Assembly: GCA_030636965.1 (NCBI GenBank)
Contig: DAOVVW010000106.1
Location: 1 to 5,207, forward strand
Source of the DNA: Pseudomonadota bacterium
Lineage (GTDB): Bacteria; BMS3Abin14
DNA length: 5,207 nucleotides
Reading direction: 5' to 3'
The notes under the pieces were generated by a model. The model was not told the DNA's origin, ran no database searches, and saw only the letters and a list, made by a program, of their open reading frames with translations. Position numbers and translations under genes: made by a program. Shown piece by piece: positions 1 to 5,104 of the stretch. Position 1 is the stretch's first letter. Each line of letters opens with the position of its first letter.

Positions 1-343
1 CGATGTGGGGGATGGCCATCTCGAAGTCCCAGCGCAGGGCTGCCGCAAGCTCGGGCGGGACTATCCTTCCCAGGATCAGGATGCGCTGCCTTATTCCAGC
101 TTCGCGCAGCTCCCGGCCTTCTTCGACCGTGGCTACGCCAAGTACAGTTGCTCCGGCCTGTATGAGAGTTTTGCTGATCTCGATGGCGCCATGCCCATAG
201 GCGTTGGCCTTAACAATGGGGAGGATCTCGGTGCCCTCGGACACCATGCCTGAGACGAGACGGAAGTTGTCCGTGAGAGCTTTGTGGTTCACTTCTGCCC
301 AGCAGGTTTGCGATGCTGTTCTGCCGTCAAGAAACTTATACAT
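1..343 (-). CDS. alr: Alanine racemase, N-terminal part (cut by the window edge)
   Basis: PLP-dependent racemase that interconverts L- and D-alanine in the cytoplasm and supplies D-Ala for peptidoglycan. I translated this by hand: 114 complete codons starting MYKFLDGRTA are visible. The family signature is clear: WAEVNHKALTDNFRLV at 15-30 is the first strand and helix of the TIM barrel, and LPIVKANAYGHGA at 41-53 holds the PLP Schiff-base lysine, K45. Then come GVATVEEGRELREAGI (69-84) and ILILG (88-92). The C-terminal beta domain and the catalytic tyrosine lie beyond position 1. The ATG at 343-341 is the only plausible start, because the dnaB TGA lies in the same frame five codons upstream. 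It adds about 14 residues before the usual W-A-E start. No clear Shine-Dalgarno precedes it, so translation may depend on coupling to dnaB, 12 nt away. The identification is secure; full length cannot be judged. Confidence 0.95.
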   Translation of the reverse strand, partial: MYKFLDGRTASQTCWAEVNHKALTDNFRLVSGMVSEGTEILPIVKANAYGHGAIEISKTLIQAGATVLGVATVEEGRELREAGIRQRILILGRIVPPELAAALRWDFEMAIPHI

Positions 344-355
344 GAAATGATGGTA

Positions 356-1699
356 TCAGAAGGTTCCCCGCTCTGACATGTCCTCGAAGCGGGTATACTT
401 GTCCAGCCAGGTCAATTTACGGGTACCGACGGGTCCGTTTCTCTGCTTGCCGATGATTATCTCGGCGATGCCCTTCTCGGAGGTAGCCTTGTTGTAGAAC
501 TCATCCCGGTAGATGAAGATGATGACATCCGCATCCTGCTCTATGGCCCCGGACTCCCTCAGGTCGGCCAGAATGGGTCTCTTGTCCTGCCTGGCTTCGA
601 CGCCTCTGTTTAGCTGGGAAAGGGCGATGACGGGGAGGTTCAGCTCCTTTGCAAGGGCCTTAAGTGAGCGGCTGATATCCGAGATCTCCTGCTCCCTGTT
701 GTCCGAAGAGCTTTTACCCTGCATGAGCTGCATATAGTCCACGATAACCATTTCCAGGCCTTTTTCGGCCATGAGGCGCCTGGTTTTTGCCCTCATCTCC
801 ATAACGGTGATCGCCGGGGTGTCGTCAACATATATTGGTGCGTCCGAGAGCTGTCCGGCGGCCTGGGTGAGCTTGGGCCAGTCCGTCTTGCCCAGATAGC
901 CGCTGCGGAGCCGGTGGGCGTCGATGCGCGCCTGGGAACAGAGCATCCTGGTGACCAGCTGTTCCTTGGCCATCTCCAGGCTGAAGATAGCCACCGGTTT
1001 CTTGTGAACAATGGCTACGTTCTGGGCCACGTTCAGGCAGAAGGCCGTCTTGCCCATGGACGGCCTGCCGGCTACAATGATCAGGTCCGCCTTCTGCATC
1101 CCGGAGGTCAACTCGTCGATGTCAGCAAAACCTGTGGGCACGCCCGTCAGGTGTTCCTTTCTCTCGTAGAGGTCTTCGATAGTCTTGAAGCTGCTCTTGA
1201 CGATCTCCTTCAGGGAGAAAAAGCCCGCCTTGACCCTCTTTTCCGAGATCTGGAAGATGCGCCGTTCGGCGCTGTCTAACAGTTCATCCACCTCGCCAGG
1301 TGAATCGAAACAGTCTTCGAGAATATTGGATGAAGTGGTAATAAGATCACGGAGGATGGATTTATCCTTAACGATACGGGCGTAGTGCCCGACCCCCGCA
1401 GAAGTAGGAACACCCTCCACGAGAGAGGGCAAAAAAGATGCTCCACCGATCCTCTCGAGAAGATTCTCAGAGCGGAGCCTGTTGGTGAGGGTGATGAGGT
1501 CTATGGGCTCACCCTTTTCAGACAGGGAGAGCATGTTATCGAAGATTAAACGATGACTGTCCTGGTAAAAAGACGTTGAAGTGAGGATCTCCATGACGGT
1601 GTAGATTGCCTCGTTTTCCAGCAGAACGGCACCCAGTACGGCCCTTTCAGCCTCCAGATTCTGCGGGGGTACTTTCCTGGCCTCGAGGCCTTCAGTCAT
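356..1699 (-). CDS. dnaB: Replicative DNA helicase DnaB
   Basis: Hexameric 5'-3' helicase that unwinds DNA at the replication fork and binds primase. The protein has 447 residues, normal for the family, with no intein or insertion. The N-terminal domain (about 10-115) opens with PPQNLEAERAVLGAVLLE. A linker and linker helix follow (about 150-185). The RecA-like motor domain starts near GVPTGFADIDELTSG (186-200). Walker A is GRPSMGKT (211-218). FSLEM (239-243) carries the putative catalytic glutamate E242. Walker B is MVIVDYMQLM (317-326) with D321. The ALSQLNR motif (359-365) is followed by RESGAIEQDADVIIFIYR (381-398), and GKQRNGPVGT (417-426) supplies the K/R residues expected to act in trans at the subunit interface. 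The ATG lies 3 nt after the rplI stop, and a purine-rich stretch in the last rplI codons (AGAAGAGAAAGAG) can serve as ribosome binding site, so translation is probably coupled to rplI. Confidence 0.98.
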   Translation of the reverse strand: MTEGLEARKVPPQNLEAERAVLGAVLLENEAIYTVMEILTSTSFYQDSHRLIFDNMLSLSEKGEPIDLITLTNRLRSENLLERIGGASFLPSLVEGVPTSAGVGHYARIVKDKSILRDLITTSSNILEDCFDSPGEVDELLDSAERRIFQISEKRVKAGFFSLKEIVKSSFKTIEDLYERKEHLTGVPTGFADIDELTSGMQKADLIIVAGRPSMGKTAFCLNVAQNVAIVHKKPVAIFSLEMAKEQLVTRMLCSQARIDAHRLRSGYLGKTDWPKLTQAAGQLSDAPIYVDDTPAITVMEMRAKTRRLMAEKGLEMVIVDYMQLMQGKSSSDNREQEISDISRSLKALAKELNLPVIALSQLNRGVEARQDKRPILADLRESGAIEQDADVIIFIYRDEFYNKATSEKGIAEIIIGKQRNGPVGTRKLTWLDKYTRFEDMSERGTF

Positions 1700-1702
1700 G
1701 GA

Positions 1703-2167
1703 TCACTCTTTCTCTTCTGCGTCCGCCTCTTTTTCGACGATAACTTTCAAAGCTGCCGGGACGTCGTGTGGTAGCTTTACGGGAACCTCTATCTCACCCA
1801 GATCCTTGATCGGCTCTTCCATCTGAATGAGCCTCCGATCCAATGTTATTCCATGGGCGGAAACAGCCTCGGCAAGGTCCATGTTGGTGACGGAACCGAA
1901 CAGGCGGCCCGTTTCGCCCGCTTTCCTGGTAAACGTCAGGGTAAGGTCGGAGAGTTTTTCGGAAAGGGATCTTGTTTTTTCGGCATCCAGCTCCATCTTT
2001 TTCTCAATGGCCCTGAGATGATGCTCCTGGGCCTTAATGTTCTTGCTTGTGGCCCTAACGGCCAATTTTCTGGGTATAAGGAAGTTCCGGGCGTAGCCGT
2101 TCTTTACCTCTATCGTCTCGCCCATTTGTCCAAGGCTGGATACATCCTCCAGAAGAATAACTTTCAT
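1703..2167 (-). CDS. rplI: 50S ribosomal protein bL9
   Basis: Large-subunit protein that binds 23S rRNA at the base of the L1 stalk and affects translational fidelity. Its 154 residues match the family. The N-terminal RNA-binding domain (1-50) is canonical: MKVILLEDVSSLG, then GETIEVKNGYARNFLIPR (16-33) with the conserved NGYARNFL core. The long connecting helix (about 41-75) is charged, and the C-terminal domain (about 76-145) includes GRLFGSVTNMDLAEAV (87-102). The C-terminus ends in a short acidic tail (EKEADAEEKE). The start is well fixed: the Shine-Dalgarno AAAGGAG (2180-2174) lies 6 nt before the ATG. It is separated from the DUF2232 gene by 95 nt that contain their own promoter candidate, and dnaB follows after 3 nt. 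Part of its expression may therefore be independent of the upstream cluster. Confidence 0.98.
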   Translation of the reverse strand: MKVILLEDVSSLGQMGETIEVKNGYARNFLIPRKLAVRATSKNIKAQEHHLRAIEKKMELDAEKTRSLSEKLSDLTLTFTRKAGETGRLFGSVTNMDLAEAVSAHGITLDRRLIQMEEPIKDLGEIEVPVKLPHDVPAALKVIVEKEADAEEKE

Positions 2168-2231
2168 CGTTTGCTCCTTTTACAGTACATAATGTTGATT
2201 TGGGCGCCCCTCAATGTCGAGAGAAAAAGGC

Positions 2232-2259
2232 ATTATAACATCAAATCAGATCGGGTTAA
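2232..2259 (-). promoter_or_regulatory. Candidate internal sigma70-type promoter for rplI-dnaB-alr
   Basis: On the minus strand, a perfect TATAAT (2237-2232) is preceded by TG one base upstream, giving an extended -10 (TGTTATAAT). A 16-nt spacer separates it from TTAACC (2259-2254), which matches four of six bases of a -35 box. Transcription would begin near 2225 and give a leader of roughly 55-60 nt ending in the strong rplI Shine-Dalgarno. The site falls just after the DUF2232 stop codon, in the only wide gap of the downstream half of the cluster. No start site is measured, and AT-rich gaps give chance matches. Confidence 0.5.
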
Positions 2260-2262
2260 ATT

Positions 2263-3249
2263 TTATTCGCCCTCCTCGGGAAAGGGAAAGCGGTTGCGGA
2301 AGTCGATCCACGTATCGAAAAGACCAATAAGCGCAACGGTGATGATAAGCACCATTGGATACGCTATCGCGACAAACATCAGCATAAACATCCTGAATAT
2401 ATGGGGGATTCCCAACCGGGAAAAAATGTGCCCCAAAACAACCATGCCCTGAATTCCGTAAAGTGTCCCTAAGGGGATCAGCCCATTCAAGGCTACGTTC
2501 TGTACCGTTCCACTGCTCAGGACTACCATTGCGGCCAGGACTACGAAAACACCCACAAAGGGAAAGGGGAGGTACCAGCGGGCAAAAAACGACGGCTCTT
2601 CCTCTTCCATGAAACCGGTCTGGACCAGAAGCCCTCTGGTCAGCACCCTGTAAAACGCAAGCAGCAGTGTCAGAGTGGAAAGCCAGATCCCCGCGAAAAG
2701 GCGCTTCCAGACATCTATGACCCACTGGAGTTGTTGTACGTTCTCTGCCGGGATATCGTTGCCTGTGGATACCGTCTCCATGAAAAATCCCATCTTCTCC
2801 AGCGTCTGCCTGTAGACCTCACCCAAGGTGAGGTCCGTCGTAGAGCTGTAGATGAACATGGCGACAAGTCCCACACCGGCTACAAATCCGACTCCGGCGA
2901 GAACAGAGAAATGTGGTGGCCCTTCTGCTCCTATGGCCCAGTAAATTGCGAGGCATAGAGGGAACGTTTCCACGGCAAAAAGCAGGCCCGCGCCGGGACC
3001 CTGCACAAATGCAGTGGCCATGGTTACGAGAGCAATGGCACCGAGACCCTCGGTGATGTTCCTTCTTCTCATCCCGTAGGCGAGGGGTATGGGTGTCATG
3101 ACACCCAAGGCGGTTCCCAGGGAAGGATGTAGGAAAAAAGCTCCCAGGGGAACGATAGCGATCCCTATGAGAGTGAGCCAGAGTCTGACGGTCTCTTTCT
3201 GACCTACGTCCTCTGAAAAAGCCTGTTTTTGTGTGTTATCGAATACCAT
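2263..3249 (-). CDS. DUF2232 (YybS-like) integral membrane protein of unknown function
   Basis: From the ATG at 3249 this is a 328-residue, strongly hydrophobic protein. I count about eight or nine membrane segments (numbered from the ATG): roughly 23-40, 42-60, 68-84, 87-106, 114-134, 182-202, 228-246, 252-275 and 283-312. A longer soluble loop at about 135-180 (TTDLTLGEVYRQTLEKMGFF onward) precedes the second half, and an acidic MEEEEPSFF stretch (214-222) lies between segments. The C-terminus, RNRFPFPEEGE, is short and polar. The topology and the position between rpsR and rplI match the DUF2232/YybS family, which commonly sits there; no biochemical role is established to my knowledge. The start is uncertain: an in-frame TTG at 3261 would add four residues (MSIR), and neither start has a recognisable Shine-Dalgarno. 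The 7-bp-repeat hairpin ends about 20 nt upstream of the ATG. The family assignment is from memory of context and topology, with no domain search. Confidence 0.82.
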   Translation of the reverse strand: MVFDNTQKQAFSEDVGQKETVRLWLTLIGIAIVPLGAFFLHPSLGTALGVMTPIPLAYGMRRRNITEGLGAIALVTMATAFVQGPGAGLLFAVETFPLCLAIYWAIGAEGPPHFSVLAGVGFVAGVGLVAMFIYSSTTDLTLGEVYRQTLEKMGFFMETVSTGNDIPAENVQQLQWVIDVWKRLFAGIWLSTLTLLLAFYRVLTRGLLVQTGFMEEEEPSFFARWYLPFPFVGVFVVLAAMVVLSSGTVQNVALNGLIPLGTLYGIQGMVVLGHIFSRLGIPHIFRMFMLMFVAIAYPMVLIITVALIGLFDTWIDFRNRFPFPEEGE

Positions 3250-3269
3250 TCTAATAGACAACTAAACGA

Positions 3270-3348
3270 GTTTCAGGTTGAAAGTTTCGAGTTTCAAGTA
3301 TGGATAATGTAGTATCTTTTACTTGAAACCTGAAACTTGAAACCAGGT
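3270..3348. repeat. Heptad-repeat hairpin between rpsR and the DUF2232 gene
   Basis: The left arm is built of 7-bp units from 3270 (GTTTCAG, GTTGAAA, GTTTCGA, GTTTCAA). The right arm from 3321 is the complementary set (ACTTGAA, ACCTGAA, ACTTGAA, ACCAGGT). Positions 3276-3300 and 3320-3344 form an inverted repeat with 21 of 25 matches and a 19-nt loop. It fills almost the whole 93-nt gap. On the transcribed minus strand it would make a stable mRNA hairpin just before the DUF2232 start. No U-run follows the stem, so it does not look like an intrinsic terminator. Confidence 0.85.
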
Positions 3349-3354
3349 TAAATA

Positions 3355-3585
3355 CTAGCTTTCAACCGTAAACGGCAAAAATGCTATACTGCGGGCCTTC
3401 TTGATGGCCGCTGTGAGTTTCCTCTGATGTTTGTCGCAGTTGCCGGATATCCTGCTGGGAAGGATTTTTCCCCGATCGGTGATGTACCGTTTCAGTGCTC
3501 TTGCGTTCTTGTAGTCGACCTTGTCAATATCATCTACGCAGAAATGGCAGACTTTCCGCCGCCTCGAAAATCTTCTCTTCATCAT
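3355..3585 (-). CDS. rpsR: 30S ribosomal protein bS18, zinc-ligand (C+) form
   Basis: Small-subunit protein that pairs with bS6 on the 16S rRNA platform. It has 76 residues, typical length. A basic N-terminus ([11 protein letters not shown]) leads into [17 protein letters not shown], then [18 protein letters not shown] (31-48), the conserved RNA-binding core. [16 protein letters not shown] (50-65) and IAFLPF (67-72) follow. C13, C16, C50 and H53 make a CxxC...CxxH set, the metal-binding version of S18 that many bacteria have lost. The first ATG is preferred: AGGAGA (3601-3596) lies 10 nt upstream of it, and the second ATG directly after it would be 13 nt away. The 165-nt gap from ssb holds a REP-like palindrome. 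Confidence 0.98.
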   Translation of the reverse strand: MMKRRFSRRRKVCHFCVDDIDKVDYKNARALKRYITDRGKILPSRISGNCDKHQRKLTAAIKKARSIAFLPFTVES

Positions 3586-3620
3586 CTTTAAGTTGTCTCC
3601 TATACTGAGTTTTGTGGTTT

Positions 3621-3660
3621 TGTAGGGTCGAAGCTCATTTTGTGGGGTCAGAGCTCAGAT
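3621..3660. repeat. Imperfect 20-bp tandem duplication beside the palindrome
   Basis: Positions 3621-3640 and 3641-3660 are adjacent 20-mers agreeing at 15 of 20 bases, sharing TGT-GGGTC and AGCTCA. The second copy forms the outer part of the palindrome's left arm. This suggests a decayed extra copy of the arm next to the intact element. Confidence 0.6.
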
Positions 3661-3716
3661 TCTCAGGTTTCGCCGAGGATTGTAAACAAACCTGAGAATC
3701 TGAGCTCTGACCCCAC
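3642..3716. repeat. REP/MITE-like element: perfect 29-bp inverted repeat
   Basis: 3642-3670 is the exact reverse complement of 3688-3716 (29 of 29), with a 17-bp loop. The outer end is GTGGGGTCAGAGCTC and the inner end is CTCAGGTTT. It sits alone in the ssb-rpsR gap, 35 nt after the ssb stop in the direction of transcription. In the mRNA it would form an uninterrupted 29-bp stem, a plausible RNase III target or 3'-end stabiliser for the rpsF-ssb segment. As a terminator it is poorly placed for this operon: bases after the stem on the minus strand are A-rich, and the T-rich side (CTTTTCCCTTTTCC) faces the plus strand. No transposase gene is present. Confidence 0.9.
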
Positions 3717-3750
3717 TTTTCCCTTTTCCAGAGGTCCGACCTCGTACTTA

Positions 3751-4158
3751 CTAAAACGGGATGTCCGATTCGTCGAACTCGCTGGCGTCGTCGCCGTCGC
3801 TGCCGGGTGTGCCTTTTGCGCCCTCAGCGCTTCTTGAGCCAAGGAACTGGACCGTGTTGGCCACTACTTCAACCTTACTTCTCTTCTGGCCTTCACTGGT
3901 TTCCCAACGGTTCTGCTGAAGTCGGCCCTCAACGAGGACAGATCTTCCCTTGCTGAGATATTCGCTGCAGTTCTCCGCCTGTTTGCCCCACACTACGATG
4001 TCGAAGAAGTCGACCTCTTCCCTGACCTCATCCTCGGTCTTGAATCGGCGATTAATGGCAATACCGAAGTTTGCCACCGCGGTTCCACCGGGGGTGTACC
4101 TGAGCTCGGGGTCCCGTGTGAGATTACCCATGAGAATGACTCGATTGTAACTTGCCAT
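3751..4158 (-). CDS. ssb: Single-stranded DNA-binding protein
   Basis: Binds and protects single-stranded DNA during replication, repair and recombination, normally as a tetramer, and recruits partners by its C-terminal tip. It has 135 residues, on the short side. The OB fold covers about 1-108: MASYNRVILMGNLTRDPELRY, then GTAVANFGIAINRRF (25-39), FFDIVVWGKQAE (51-62), YLSKGRSVLVEGRL (67-80) and W85. A short Gly/Asp/Ser linker (about 109-127) ends in the acidic partner-binding tip DESDIPF. The ATG lies 1 nt after the rpsF TGA, and AGGA inside the rpsF end, 8 nt before it, provides the ribosome binding site, so the two are translationally coupled. Placement between rpsF and rpsR is standard in many phyla. 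Confidence 0.98.
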   Translation of the reverse strand: MASYNRVILMGNLTRDPELRYTPGGTAVANFGIAINRRFKTEDEVREEVDFFDIVVWGKQAENCSEYLSKGRSVLVEGRLQQNRWETSEGQKRSKVEVVANTVQFLGSRSAEGAKGTPGSDGDDASEFDESDIPF

Positions 4159-4159
4159 G

Positions 4160-4513
4160 TCAGCCGTCCTGTATGGTTAGGGTTGGATCATCAAGGAGCT
4201 GGGGTTTGTCTTTGAGCGTCTCTTCGATCGACATCACCCTAACGGTCATATATCGGATGTTCGTATCGGTGATACGCAGGATCCTTTCCAGCTCTCTTAT
4301 CGTATCCGATTTTGCAGCGTAGAGGAGATAAACAAAGTATCCCCTGGGGTTGCCCTTGACCTGGTAGGCAAGTTTCTTGAGCCCCCAGATGTCAGACTTG
4401 TGGACCTCTCCCCCGTCGTCAGTGATGATCTTGGTGTACACGTCGACACTCTCCTTGACCTGGTCTTCTGTCAGGTCAGGGTGGAGAATACAGATGGTTT
4501 CGTAGCCTTTCAC
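4160..4513 (-). CDS. rpsF: 30S ribosomal protein bS6
   Basis: Small-subunit platform protein and partner of bS18. It has 117 residues: the ferredoxin-like core (about 1-95) opens KGYETICILHPDLTEDQVKE and continues with WGLKKLAYQVKGNPRGYFVYLLY (43-65), LERILRITDTNIRYMTVRV (75-93), then a short acidic C-terminal tail (LLDDPTLTIQDG). The start is GTG at 4513-4511: bS6 proteins normally begin M-x-x-YE, so nothing upstream is needed, and AGGAG (4525-4521) lies 7 nt away. An out-of-frame ATG overlaps this start (ATGTGA), giving an AUG followed at once by UGA. It is the first gene of the tight cluster and is preceded by a structured leader. Confidence 0.98.
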   Translation of the reverse strand: MKGYETICILHPDLTEDQVKESVDVYTKIITDDGGEVHKSDIWGLKKLAYQVKGNPRGYFVYLLYAAKSDTIRELERILRITDTNIRYMTVRVMSIEETLKDKPQLLDDPTLTIQDG

Positions 4514-4610
4514 ATTGAGTCTCCTTTCGGGCTACAGCCCCCGCCAGCCGGGTGGATCCGGTGCGCGAGCAAGGAGTTTGTGTGCTCTTCCCGTTTGTAT
4601 GCGGGGAAGG
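4514..4610 (-). promoter_or_regulatory. Structured rpsF leader with anti-Shine-Dalgarno; candidate S6:S18 autoregulatory site
   Basis: Three local hairpins can be drawn on the mRNA. CTTCCC (4609-4604) pairs with GGGAAG (4592-4587). GAGCA (4587-4583) pairs with TGCTC (4571-4567). GGGC (4540-4537) pairs with GCCC (4532-4529) around a TGTA loop. The second hairpin shows CTCCT in its 11-nt loop. CTCCTT (4576-4571) is the exact complement of AAGGAG (4526-4521), the rpsF ribosome binding site, so a pseudoknot or alternative stem could hide the start. CCG triplets occur in the GC-rich middle (CCGGATCCACCCGG). In many bacteria the S6:S18 complex represses rpsF through a leader with a conserved CCG bulge. 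I see the pairing; equating it with that motif is inference. Confidence 0.45.
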
Positions 4611-4639
4611 TTCGAATTTGAATTCATTTCTTTAACATA

Positions 4640-4667
4640 ATTATCTGTTCTTATCAAGTGTAGTGAA
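4640..4667 (-). promoter_or_regulatory. Candidate sigma70-type promoter for the rpsF cluster
   Basis: On the minus strand, TTCACT (4667-4662, four of six matches to TTGACA) is separated by 16 nt from GATAAT (4645-4640, five of six matches to TATAAT). This would start transcription near 4633 and give a leader of about 120 nt before rpsF. The site lies in an AT-rich stretch between the 7-bp repeats and the GC-rich leader. A neighbouring TTGATA (4657-4652) offers an alternative -35 with weaker -10 partners. Confidence 0.42.
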
Positions 4668-4680
4668 CGTTGATTGTAAG

Positions 4681-4798
4681 TCGATATTCGAGATTCGAAA
4701 GTCGAGATTCAATATTAATAAACCAGGTTTACGTAAGATATTGATCGCAAACTATAACTATGTCCAATTTCGAATTTCCAATATCGATTCTCGAACAT
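4681..4798. repeat. Heptad arrays in inverted orientation (large imperfect hairpin)
   Basis: The left array has 7-bp units from 4681: TCGATAT, TCGAGAT, TCGAAAG, TCGAGAT, TCAATAT. The right array from 4764 reads CCAATTT, CGAATTT, CCAATAT, CGATTCT, CGAACAT. Positions 4681-4710 match the reverse complement of 4765-4794 at 23 of 30 bases, leaving a 54-bp loop. The element fills most of the 306-nt gap between the DUF951 stop and rpsF; the rest is the promoter candidate and leader. The loop contains AACCAGGTT (4721-4729), also found at 3341-3349 beside the other hairpin. Confidence 0.75.
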
Positions 4799-4819
4799 TT
4801 GTTCACCGACAACCAGCAT

Positions 4820-4960
4820 CTATTTTATTGATCGTTCATATTTATCTTTAGCCAAGCGCACAAACGAACCGCACTTACTGCATTTCAGCACAACCTCTAC
4901 ACCCATCTGGATAACAGTAAACTCGTTAGAACCGCAGGGGTGGGGTTTCTTCAGAGACAC
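4820..4960 (-). CDS. DUF951 family small zinc-ribbon-like protein (start uncertain)
   Basis: A short gene recognised by translation: from GTG at 4960 it encodes 46 residues and ends at TAG (4822-4820). The sequence LKKPHPCGSNEFTV (3-16) followed by VVLKCSKCGSFVRL (23-36) matches the DUF951 pattern KKPHPCG...W-x-V...lkC-x-x-Cg, with C9, C27 and C30 as likely metal ligands and H7 as a possible fourth. No function is known to me. In Bacillus the homologue (yyzM) lies, as I recall, just upstream of ychF and rpsF, so its position before rpsF supports the call. The family usually has about ten more N-terminal residues ending in GDxVxL. Here the frame stays open upstream to a TGA at 4999-4997 but contains no ATG, GTG or TTG before the V at 4960, and the ribosome binding site is weak. 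The N-terminus may be truncated, or a rare start may be used. Confidence 0.72.
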   Translation of the reverse strand: MSLKKPHPCGSNEFTVIQMGVEVVLKCSKCGSFVRLAKDKYERSIK

Positions 4961-5003
4961 TTTCTCTTTTGAAAGGTTCGGTTCCTGTGTGTTATCTCAC
5001 AGT

Positions 5004-5038
5004 TGTCTAGTTTCTAGTTTCTGGTTTCTAGTTTCTAG
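5004..5038. repeat. Tandem heptad array, TTTCTAG units
   Basis: Five consecutive 7-bp units: TGTCTAG, TTTCTAG, TTTCTGG, TTTCTAG, TTTCTAG. The phase is exact throughout. It ends just upstream, in the direction of transcription, of the stop that bounds the DUF951 reading frame, so it adjoins the unclear 5' end of that gene. Confidence 0.9.
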
Positions 5039-5049
5039 TGATAGTAACT

Positions 5050-5077
5050 GTTCAAGGTTCAACGTTCAACGTTGGAA
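5050..5077. repeat. Tandem heptad array, GTTCAAC units
   Basis: Four 7-bp units: GTTCAAG, GTTCAAC, GTTCAAC, GTTGGAA. The last unit makes a short near-palindrome with its neighbour (TTCAACGTTGGAA). On the minus strand the units read GTTGAAC, which contains TTGAAC, close to a -35 box. Confidence 0.8.
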
Positions 5078-5104
5078 TGGAACATTAGAGCATTAAATCA
5101 ATAG

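Noticed and set aside
914..1279. 121-residue plus-strand reading frame inside dnaB
   Set aside because: Antisense to the DnaB Walker region, with composition explained by the opposite strand's codons.
356..1699. Intein or insertion in dnaB, a common intein host
   Set aside because: The Walker A and B regions are uninterrupted and the length (447) is normal.
1853..2452. 199-residue plus-strand reading frame across rplI and the DUF2232 end
   Set aside because: It lies antisense to two well-supported genes and shows no recognisable family; it is a shadow frame.
2246..2725. 159-residue minus-strand frame overlapping the DUF2232 gene
   Set aside because: Low-hydrophobicity out-of-frame translation of a clear multi-pass membrane protein; no independent start signal seen.
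3642..3716. Intrinsic terminator between ssb and rpsR
   Set aside because: In the direction of the operon the stem is followed by A-rich sequence, not a U-run. The T-rich flank would serve only plus-strand transcription, where no gene is supported.
4663..4851. 62-residue plus-strand reading frame upstream of rpsF
   Set aside because: It is translated 7-bp repeats plus antisense of the DUF951 gene; no ribosome binding site or family resemblance.
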